26,103 nt of DNA from an uncultured Clostridium sp. (GTDB taxonomy: Bacteria > Bacillota > Clostridia > Lachnospirales > Lachnospiraceae), in assembly GCA_900540335.1 (NCBI GenBank), contig UQFC01000035.1:1-26103 (forward strand), read 5' to 3'. The position numbers and the translations under genes are program-made. Below, in pieces: positions 7,664-14,140 of this stretch (its first letter is position 1; every line of letters begins with the position of its first letter). Below the pieces are notes generated by a model. It was not told the origin of the DNA and ran no database searches. It saw only the letters and a program-made list of their open reading frames with translations.

Positions 7664-10600
7664 TTAATCATAATGAGGTTCCGGTTTTCTCTTACGGCTC
7701 ATAACAGAATAATAAACCGGAAGCATTAACAGTGCCAGAATGGTGGAGGCAATCAGACCTCCTACGTCTACCAGTGCCAGACCCTGCATACTCTCTCCGC
7801 TGTCGCCATAAGCCATGGCCATCGGAATCATGGATACTACCGTTGTCAGTGTTGTCATCAGAATCGGACGAAGACGGGTTGCGCCTGCTTCAATCAGGGC
7901 CGTCTCCTTATCCATTGTCTGCCGGTACTGGTTTACCGTATCTACATACAGAATACCGTTGTTTACTACCGTACCAACCAGCATCAGGAATCCCAGAAGA
8001 GATACCATACTGATGGGCACATCACACAGATACAGAAGACCAAAGGATCCAATCAGAGAGAAAGGAATCGTAGTCATAACCATGGTTGAGAATTTCGGTG
8101 ACTCAAACTGCGCCGCCATAACAACGAATACCAGGAAAATAGCTGTGGCAATCGCGCTGCCCAGGTTTCCGAATTCTTCCATCATTGCCTCATCCATGGC
8201 ATTTACCGCACGGGTAATGTTCGGTCCCATATGTTTCTCTACTACATCTTTATACAGGCGAGTCTCAATCGCATCTACCTGTCTGGGATCTTCTGTTTCC
8301 AGTTCTCCGGTAATGGTTACCTGATACTGTCTGTTCTTTCTTACAATCGCAGCCGGGCTGTCCTTAAATACAATATCTGCCACATCTGTCAAAGCAACAG
8401 AAGTGCCGCTGTTGGTTGTCAGAACAATGCCCTGCAGCTCGTCAATAGTGTCATACTGTTCCGGCGGGTATTCTACATTAACGCTGACCTCCTCGCCGTC
8501 AATCTTCAGCGTAGTTGCCTCTTTTCCTCCCAGAATGCTGCTGACTGTTCCTGCAATCTGAAGCGGTGTAATATTTTCGGCATTTGCCTTTACTGCATCA
8601 ATGTTCAGCTTAACAACCGGCGCCGCATTTTCCAGAGTGGTATGCACCTTGTTTACATCCGGCTGTGCCATCAGAGCATTGGCAATCTCATCCGAGGCCT
8701 CCTTCAGCTCATCATACTGAGAGCTCTGAAGAATATACTCAATGGTTCCTGCAGAGGAAGACATCATGGACATGGACGAGGACGCGTCTACAGAAATATT
8801 TGCGCCTGTCACCTGGTTCAAAATCTTCTTCCACTCTTTTACCACCTGATCGGTTTCTCTCTTACGGTCATCCTTTAAGTAGGCTGTCAGACTTGCGCCT
8901 CCTGTGCTTAAGCTCATTCCGCTTCCGCCTGAAGTCAGCATATAGGAATCCAGATCCGGATCATCCTTAATCAGGGCCTCTACCTTCTGATAAATCTTAT
9001 CATTTTCCTCCACGGTCAGACCGGGACGGGTTTCAATGCTTACATTGATAGTTCCTGTATCATCGGAAACCATCAGCTCCATACGCAGCTTGGATGCCAT
9101 AACAAAGGAAAGCACAAGCAGCGCCACAGAGGTTAAAATAACGGTCTTTTTCTTCGGCAGCAGAACTCTCATAATATTGCGGTATCCGTCCTGCATTGCC
9201 TTCAGAAGTCCTCCTACCGGAGAATATTCTTTTTCCTGAGGCCTGAACATACAGTAGCACAGAGGAACAATTGTCATTGCACTGATCAGAGAAGCTACCA
9301 GACAGAATACAATGGTAAAGCCCAGAGGCTTAAACATCTGTCCTGTCATACCCTCCAGAAGAGCCAGCGGAATAAATACAACGCAGGTGGTTGCCGTACC
9401 GCCGATGATAGACTGAAGTACAATACCACTTCCCTTTAAGGCTGCTTCCCGGTATCCCACAATACCCTTTCCTTCGGTCGAACGGAAACAGCTTTCCAGA
9501 ACTACAATCGAGTTATCTACCATCATTCCGACGCCGAGAACAAGGGACGACAGGGTTACCACGTTTAAGGTAAAGCCCATGACCTTCATCATAATCAGAG
9601 CCGCCAGAATAGAAATCGGGATTGAAGTACCAACAATCAGGGATGCCTTAATCTCTCCAAAAAACAGGAAAATGATGATCATGGAAATAATAACGGCCAT
9701 TACCATGGCCTGCATTACGCTCTTCAAAGATGCCTTAATATCATCACTGCTGTCGAATACGACAACGATGTCCAGATCCTCATCCTGAGCTTCCAGATTT
9801 TCAATGGTTGCGTTGACTGCTTTTGATACATCCATAGCCGCCGCACTCTGCAGCTTTTTAACACCAATAGAAATCGTATCCTGTCCATTGTACCGGGCTA
9901 CGCCTGTGGTATCCTCCAAGGCCATACCTACGTTAGCCACATCCTCCAGGTAAATGGTGTTGCCGTTTCCCAGAGTAATGGGAATCTGCTTCAGCAGATC
10001 CACGGTATTGTATTCCGTTCCGGCACTGACAGAAAGCTTCTGTCCGCCTACAATGGTATCGCCTGCCGGATAGGTAAAGTCTGCACTGCCGATAGACTGG
10101 GCAATGGAGCTCATATCCAGATGGTACTGCTTCAGTTTTTCCGGAATCAGCTGAATCTGAATGTACTCTTCCTGACCGCCGCTGACGCTGACATCAGAAA
10201 CATCCGTGATTTTTTCAATTTCCGGAACAATTACATTATCTACGTAGTTATAAAGGTTTGTCTCCGTTTTATGATTTACAGCAAGCATCACTGCCGGCAT
10301 ATCATCAATGTTCATCTCCGCAATCACCGGCGATTCACAGTCATCAGGAAGCTTTGCCTCTACCACGTCCATTTTCTTTTTCAGATCATCATAAGCCTCG
10401 TCAATGTCTTTGCCGTAATCATACTGAATTATAACAAAGGAAATATTTTCCATAGACTGAGACTGAATGGTATCAACACCGCTTAGGGAACCGATTTCAT
10501 CCTCGATTTCCGTTGTTACCAGGTCATTGACGTCCTCCGGGCTGGCGCCGGGATACACGGTTGCAACAATCAGCATCGGCATATCCATGGACGGCATCAG

Positions 10601-10705
10601 CTCCAGTTTTGAAGAAAATACAGACTGAAGACCGAATACAATCAGGCACAGCACTGCCAGCACTGTTGTAACCGGGCGTTTCAGGACTGTTTTTGTTAAT
10701 CCCAT
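7664..10705 (-). CDS. RND multidrug-type efflux pump (AcrB/HAE1 family)
   Basis: This is a full-length 1013-residue inner-membrane pump that exports substrates using a cation gradient. The N-terminal helix and the YPGASPEDV porter motif are present. Both large extracytoplasmic loops follow the standard two-fold repeat. In TM4 the sequence GVGMMVDNSIVVLES keeps the first proton-relay Asp (D397) but has Asn where AcrB has its second Asp. In TM10 GTVVNNGILYVD has Asn (N915) where AcrB has the essential Lys. The TM11 Thr-rich motif (MTTLTTVVSMIP) is kept. This D/N/N pattern is seen in many HAE1 pumps. AGGAGG precedes the ATG. The genes for adaptor, pump and two TolC-like proteins are separated by only 15-21 bases. 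Substrates are unknown. Confidence 0.95.
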   Translation of the reverse strand: MGLTKTVLKRPVTTVLAVLCLIVFGLQSVFSSKLELMPSMDMPMLIVATVYPGASPEDVNDLVTTEIEDEIGSLSGVDTIQSQSMENISFVIIQYDYGKDIDEAYDDLKKKMDVVEAKLPDDCESPVIAEMNIDDMPAVMLAVNHKTETNLYNYVDNVIVPEIEKITDVSDVSVSGGQEEYIQIQLIPEKLKQYHLDMSSIAQSIGSADFTYPAGDTIVGGQKLSVSAGTEYNTVDLLKQIPITLGNGNTIYLEDVANVGMALEDTTGVARYNGQDTISIGVKKLQSAAAMDVSKAVNATIENLEAQDEDLDIVVVFDSSDDIKASLKSVMQAMVMAVIISMIIIFLFFGEIKASLIVGTSIPISILAALIMMKVMGFTLNVVTLSSLVLGVGMMVDNSIVVLESCFRSTEGKGIVGYREAALKGSGIVLQSIIGGTATTCVVFIPLALLEGMTGQMFKPLGFTIVFCLVASLISAMTIVPLCYCMFRPQEKEYSPVGGLLKAMQDGYRNIMRVLLPKKKTVILTSVALLVLSFVMASKLRMELMVSDDTGTINVSIETRPGLTVEENDKIYQKVEALIKDDPDLDSYMLTSGGSGMSLSTGGASLTAYLKDDRKRETDQVVKEWKKILNQVTGANISVDASSSMSMMSSSAGTIEYILQSSQYDELKEASDEIANALMAQPDVNKVHTTLENAAPVVKLNIDAVKANAENITPLQIAGTVSSILGGKEATTLKIDGEEVSVNVEYPPEQYDTIDELQGIVLTTNSGTSVALTDVADIVFKDSPAAIVRKNRQYQVTITGELETEDPRQVDAIETRLYKDVVEKHMGPNITRAVNAMDEAMMEEFGNLGSAIATAIFLVFVVMAAQFESPKFSTMVMTTIPFSLIGSFGLLYLCDVPISMVSLLGFLMLVGTVVNNGILYVDTVNQYRQTMDKETALIEAGATRLRPILMTTLTTVVSMIPMAMAYGDSGESMQGLALVDVGGLIASTILALLMLPVYYSVMSRKRKPEPHYD

Positions 10706-10723
10706 AGCTGTTTCCTCCTATCC

Positions 10724-11860
10724 TTATTCCGCCTTGGCAGCTTCTGCTGCACCGGTATTTTCTGCATCTGTCTGGTCTGCTGCGCTGCCTTCAGCCTCTG
10801 CGCTTCCAGCCTGGGACTTCTGTACCTGAGAGCCCTCATACAGCTCTGAACTCCAAGTGGTAATAACCTCATCTGTCATATCAATACCGGACAGAATCTG
10901 AACCCGCTCAGAATCATAAATACCAACCTCTACCGGAACCTGATGAACCGTTCCATCCTCATAGAGATACAGGTATGCATCTCCGCCGGAATAGTAAACC
11001 GTATCTACCGGAAGAGTCATAACATTTTCCTGTTTATCAGAAGTAACCTTCAGCTGAACAGCAGAACCGGTTGCCAGGGCGTCTCCGTCTTCAACAGAGG
11101 CCTTTACCTGAAACAGTCCTGTAGCAGCATCAATCATGCTGCTGATTTCATTGATGGTTCCTGTATATTCAGAACCGTTTTTCTCAATAAATACAGGATC
11201 TCCTGCTCTCAGCTGCTCAGCGATTTTCTCCGGCACTGCAAAGGAAACAGATTTGCTTCCCTCTCCGGCAATTACAGTAATCAGATTCTGCTGAGAAACA
11301 TTATCATGAACCTCAATGTCGCAGATTTCCACTTTTCCGCTGATGGTTGCCGTAATATTGGCATATTCCATCTGATGATCATAATTCAGCTTTGCAGAAT
11401 CATACTGAATCTGGGCATTCTTTGCAGCCGTCTGGGCCTGCTCCAGCATGACGCTGGCAATATCTCCGGCCTGGAACAGAGCCTGCTGACGGGCCAGATT
11501 GGTCTGCGCATCCTGCAGCGCCTGAGCAGCGCTTTCCAGGCTCAGTCTTGCTGCATCCACCTGTTTGGTATCAATGGTACAAATCGGCTGTCCCTCTTCT
11601 ACCACATCTCCTGCTTTTACAAACACTTCTGTCACTTCGCCGGCCATTTTCGGATAAATATAAACTACATCCGACGGCTCTACGCTTCCTACCAGTTCAC
11701 GGAACAGCTCAATCGTTCCTGTCTCCGGTGTCTGCACATCCACCACCGGAAGCGCCGCCTCTTCCACAGGTGCATTCTTTTTCAGCGCCCTTGGCACCGC
11801 AATGGCAGCCACCGCAGCTATTGCTACTACAATTCCTCCGACTACAATTTTCTTTTTCAT
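10724..11860 (-). CDS. membrane-fusion adaptor subunit of RND pump (HlyD/AcrA family)
   Basis: This 378-residue adaptor would link the RND pump to an exit duct. Residues about 5-22 form an N-terminal membrane anchor (IVVGGIVVAIAAVAAIAV) with no lipobox Cys, so it is a helix-anchored rather than lipid-anchored adaptor. A lipoyl-like half-motif (YPKMAGEVTEVFVKAGDVVEEGQPI) is followed by a short helical hairpin of about 60 residues. The second lipoyl half (ITATISGKVEICDIEVHDNV) and beta-barrel and membrane-proximal domains come next. The tail of about 30 residues is Ala/Glu rich. GAGGAG stands before the ATG. It follows the repressor gene by 17 bases and precedes the pump by 18. Confidence 0.93.
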   Translation of the reverse strand: MKKKIVVGGIVVAIAAVAAIAVPRALKKNAPVEEAALPVVDVQTPETGTIELFRELVGSVEPSDVVYIYPKMAGEVTEVFVKAGDVVEEGQPICTIDTKQVDAARLSLESAAQALQDAQTNLARQQALFQAGDIASVMLEQAQTAAKNAQIQYDSAKLNYDHQMEYANITATISGKVEICDIEVHDNVSQQNLITVIAGEGSKSVSFAVPEKIAEQLRAGDPVFIEKNGSEYTGTINEISSMIDAATGLFQVKASVEDGDALATGSAVQLKVTSDKQENVMTLPVDTVYYSGGDAYLYLYEDGTVHQVPVEVGIYDSERVQILSGIDMTDEVITTWSSELYEGSQVQKSQAGSAEAEGSAADQTDAENTGAAEAAKAE

Positions 11861-11877
11861 GATTGTCTCCTCATTTT

Positions 11878-12519
11878 TCAGTTTTTATTTTGATACGCAC
11901 CATACTTCAAAAGCTCCAGATCATCCCGGAAGTTCTTTTTTGCCTCTTCCGCCTTTTCCATATTCTGGACATACCATTTAACAGAAAACGACATGGTCAT
12001 CATTCCCATCCGCAAAAGCGAATCAAATTCCTCCGGTTTTTTATAAAGATACCTGCTTCGATCCAGACGTTCAAATATCCACTGATTCATCTTCACATTT
12101 TTCAGCCTGCCTGAGTGCCTGGTCTGAAACATCCCCCCATCCATGTCAAAAAGAGTTTCCCCCTCCTGGCTTGAAAAAACATTGCGAACCACATCCATCA
12201 TTATCCGTGTTTCCTGAAGCTCATCTACCAGCCACTGGAACAGCCATTCCAGCAATGCAAAATAGTCGCCGCCGTTCGCCTCCAATTCCTCTTCACACAT
12301 TTGAAGCATATTCTCAAATCCGTCAGAAAGAATATACTCCAGCAAATCTTTTTTATCCACAAAATATGTATAAAAACTGCCTCTTGATATCTCCGCATTG
12401 TGGATAATCTGGTTGATTGACACCTTCTCGTATGGTACTCTTGCAAACTCCAAAACAGCCGCCGTTCGGATAGCCTGCCTTTTTTCCTCCGGCAAACGGT
12501 GAAACCGTTCTGTAGGCAT
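11878..12519 (-). CDS. TetR/AcrR family repressor of the efflux operon
   Basis: This 213-residue regulator has the TetR N-terminal DNA-binding domain. Its helix-turn-helix is at about residues 33-55, VSINQIIHNAEISRGSFYTY, followed by the typical F.DK.DLLEYIL helix. The C-terminal ligand domain is helical and not recognisable further. The ATG at 12519 has GGGAGGGGG just upstream; an earlier in-frame start lacks support. It is the first gene of the efflux operon. Two identical-type palindromes (TGACA-N3-TGTCA), one inside the promoter, make autorepression and control of the whole pump operon very likely. The ligand is unknown but probably a pump substrate. Confidence 0.93.
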   Translation of the reverse strand: MPTERFHRLPEEKRQAIRTAAVLEFARVPYEKVSINQIIHNAEISRGSFYTYFVDKKDLLEYILSDGFENMLQMCEEELEANGGDYFALLEWLFQWLVDELQETRIMMDVVRNVFSSQEGETLFDMDGGMFQTRHSGRLKNVKMNQWIFERLDRSRYLYKKPEEFDSLLRMGMMTMSFSVKWYVQNMEKAEEAKKNFRDDLELLKYGAYQNKN

Positions 12520-12640
12520 TGTTCCCCCTCCCTTCATCCTCTTTCATTTTCATGGCTGATTCTGACACTGATTTCCAGCCCCGTTTCCGGCTTCTTCCGC
12601 CAGTCCTTTCTGCCAGCTTTTCCAGCCCTGTTTCAAAAGG

Positions 12641-12653
12641 TGACAAGCTGTCA
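12641..12653 (-). promoter_or_regulatory. second operator O2 of the efflux operon
   Basis: TGACA-AGC-TGTCA repeats the palindrome found in the promoter spacer, with flanking bases extending the symmetry to AGGTGACA/TGTCATCT (one mismatch). Its centre is 44 bases from that of O1, about four helical turns, so two repressor dimers would lie on the same DNA face. Confidence 0.75.
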
Positions 12654-12677
12654 TCTACTTTCCGAAAAACAGTTTTT

Positions 12678-12706
12678 ATTATAATGACACCTTGTCACCA
12701 TGTCAA
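12678..12706 (-). promoter_or_regulatory. efflux operon promoter with operator O1
   Basis: The minus strand carries a perfect TTGACA (12701-12706), a 17-base spacer and a perfect TATAAT (12678-12683). Inside the spacer lies the inverted repeat TGACA-N3-TGTCA (12685-12697). A repressor bound there would block RNA polymerase directly. It drives the TetR-adaptor-pump-TolC-TolC operon, with a leader of about 150 bases. Confidence 0.88.
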
Positions 12707-12810
12707 TAGAGGTCATAATTTTTTCACAGAATTTATACTTTTTTATTTTCTTTCTAATAATTATTTTCTAATTGCACTGCGGGGGATTTTTAATATTTTA
12801 TCATAGGGGA

Positions 12811-13053
12811 ATTTTGCATTTTTAATGGATATCCGCGATTTTTGCACAAGCCCGGTGTGGATTTTGCATTTTTGAAAGAAAATCGCGATTCCTGCACATT
12901 TTCAGGCGCTCTTTTTGCACTTTTAAAAGAAAAGCGCGATTCCTGCACAATACCTGGCGCTCTTTTTGCATTTTTGAAAGAAAATCGCGATTCCTGCACA
13001 ATACCTGGCGCTCTTTTTGCACTTTTAAAAGAAAATCACGATTCCTGCACAAT
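12811..13053. repeat. 51-bp tandem repeat array, about five units
   Basis: Units begin with GCAYTTTT at 12816, 12866, 12917, 12968 and 13019, a period of 51 bases (50 for the first step). The first unit is degenerate and the other four are well kept. Each has a TTTTTGCA run, then GAAAATCGCGATTCC (containing the palindrome AATCGCGATT), then TGCACAATACCTGGCGC. Units alternate between two subtypes (GCATTTTTGAAAG and GCACTTTTAAAAG), giving a 102-base higher-order repeat. Because 51 is a multiple of three, frames on both strands stay open across it and give repetitive peptides. I do not call those genes: no ribosome site or independent support is visible. There are no unique spacers, so it is not CRISPR. 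It lies between the efflux promoter and the structured element E1. Confidence 0.85.
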
Positions 13054-13135
13054 ACTAGGGTACTTTCCCACATAAGCCACAAGATACACCTGAGTAGTAA
13101 AAGAAAAGCATCTTCATATTTCTAAATAATTTTCT

Positions 13136-13263
13136 CAGCTCGACGCATCTTGCACGCTTACAGCGGCCAAGATGCGCCGGGCGTCTGCCTTATAAAAATT
13201 CAGACAGGAAAACGCTTATGAAAACAATCTTTCAACGCATTTCCCTGTCTGAAACTTAAGCTG
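13136..13263 (-). repeat. structured repeat element, copy E1
   Basis: Read on the minus strand, this starts six bases after the hemerythrin stop. Hairpin A has a 17-bp stem (13199-13215 with 13237-13253; two G-U wobbles) capped by TGAAAG-ATTG-TTTTCA. The linker ATAAGGCAGACGCC can form a tiny GGC/GCC hairpin. Hairpin B (13145-13175) has an eight-pair outer stem and a CGCT-GTA-AGCG tip. A weak five-pair closing stem (CAGCT/AGCTG) encloses the whole. A second copy (E2) with the same plan lies at 13942-14092 on the other strand. I do not recognise it as a named RNA family or insertion sequence. Confidence 0.75.
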
Positions 13264-13269
13264 TCACTA

Positions 13270-13695
13270 TTAAATTCTGTTTTCGTTGTCTCTCATAAAA
13301 CGATACTCGGCTACAGAGCGATCAAAGCCGCGGATGTGATTATAGAGCCACTTGGTCACGTTCTCATTCACAGACTCTACAAAAGCATCGGTCGGGCCTT
13401 CCTGCTCCTCCAGCATGGCATACAGATCACGAACCACCTGGCGCAGCTCTTCATGTTTCTTTTTATGCTCTGCGAGAGCCGGATAACCGATCTCCTCCTG
13501 AAGCTTCTCCTCCTCGCCAAAGTGGAACTCGGTGTAATCTGCCAGATAATCCAGAGTCTCAATTGCCTCCCGCTTTGCCGGCTTTTCATTCTCACAAAGA
13601 ATCAGAAGCTTGTTAATCCGTTCAATCAGCTCTTTGTGCTGTGTGTCAATCATCTTATTGCCTGTAATTAAGGAATCATCAAATACTGCCTGCAT
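13270..13695 (-). CDS. bacteriohemerythrin
   Basis: This 141-residue four-helix protein binds O2 at a di-iron centre and may act in oxygen sensing, scavenging or iron handling in an anaerobe. All seven iron ligands are visible: H20 (IDTQH), H58 and E62 (HFGEEE), H77 and H81 (HKKKH), H120 and D125 (HIRGFD). The start is uncertain. The ATG at 13695 gives the normal N-terminus (MQAVFDDSLITGN), but only a weak GGCGGCAG precedes it. A TTG at 13713 has AAGGAG somewhat too far upstream. It is a single-gene unit whose promoter overlaps a palindrome, and the structured element E1 begins six bases after its stop. Confidence 0.92.
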   Translation of the reverse strand: MQAVFDDSLITGNKMIDTQHKELIERINKLLILCENEKPAKREAIETLDYLADYTEFHFGEEEKLQEEIGYPALAEHKKKHEELRQVVRDLYAMLEEQEGPTDAFVESVNENVTKWLYNHIRGFDRSVAEYRFMRDNENRI

Positions 13696-13767
13696 ATCTT
13701 TTCTGCCGCCCAAACTGTTTTTTGAGCAGACTCTCCTTTCTTCATTTTCGCATTTCCTCTGCCCTCA

Positions 13768-13797
13768 TCTATATTCTCACAAATCTGAGAAAAACAA
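13768..13797 (-). promoter_or_regulatory. hemerythrin promoter with overlapping palindrome
   Basis: On the minus strand TTGTTT (13792-13797) and TATAGA (13768-13773) are 18 bases apart. The entire spacer is an inverted repeat with perfect six-base arms, TTCTCA / TGAGAA (13774-13791). This looks like a repressor operator set between the two promoter boxes. The regulator is not identified. Confidence 0.5.
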
Positions 13798-13859
13798 ATA
13801 AGAAGTGTGTATCCGGAACATATTTTCTTCCACATGCTGTAATTCTCTGTGAAAATCAG

Positions 13860-13887
13860 AAAGCATCGGAAATCTCTCCGATGCTTT
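13860..13887. terminator. hairpin terminator downstream of the glycosyltransferase operon
   Basis: An 11-base-pair perfect stem (AAAGCATCGGA / TCCGATGCTTT) has a six-base loop. The T-rich flank on the plus side (CATTTTACTT) is modest, and so is the minus side (CTGATTTTC). No plus-strand gene precedes it, so its likely job is to stop minus-strand transcripts from the polysaccharide operon, about 250 bases after the stop at 14141. Confidence 0.6.
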
Positions 13888-13941
13888 CATTTTACTTCAT
13901 ATAATTAGGAAAAACAAGCGATAATTAAATAACAATTTCCG

Positions 13942-14092
13942 GTAACAGTTCAGCCTTGCGGGGATTCCGTCAGAAAAACCCGTTGAAAGTTTGCTTTCAT
14001 AAGAATTTTTCTGACGGAATTCACATAAGGCAGATGCCTAAAGCTTCTTGTCCGCTGTAAGCGGGCAAGAAGATGCAAGGCTGAACTGTTAC
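13942..14092 (+). repeat. structured repeat element, copy E2, with perfect terminal inverted repeats
   Basis: An 18-bp perfect closing stem (GTAACAGTTCAGCCTTGC at 13942-13959, its complement at 14075-14092) encloses two hairpins. Hairpin A has a 15-bp perfect stem (13964-13978 with 14006-14020) capped by TGAAAG-TTTG-CTTTCA. Hairpin B has a 13-bp stem (14044-14056 with 14060-14072) and a GTA loop. The linker reads ATAAGGCAGATGCC. The conserved loop, linker and tip sequences match E1, while the stem sequences differ with pairing kept. It lies 49 bases past the stop of the big glycosyltransferase gene, reading in the opposite direction to it. Confidence 0.8.
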
Positions 14093-14140
14093 GATTTTCC
14101 GCTCACTGGCAAGCCAGCAAACAGTAATCCTTCTGCCTCC

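Noticed and set aside
12811..13053. CRISPR array
   Set aside because: Units are contiguous and nearly identical over the full 51 bases with no unique spacers, and no cas gene is nearby.
12790..13082. Small repetitive proteins encoded by the 51-bp array
   Set aside because: Open frames on both strands follow automatically from a period divisible by three. No ribosome site supports any of them, so they are noted only as a possibility.
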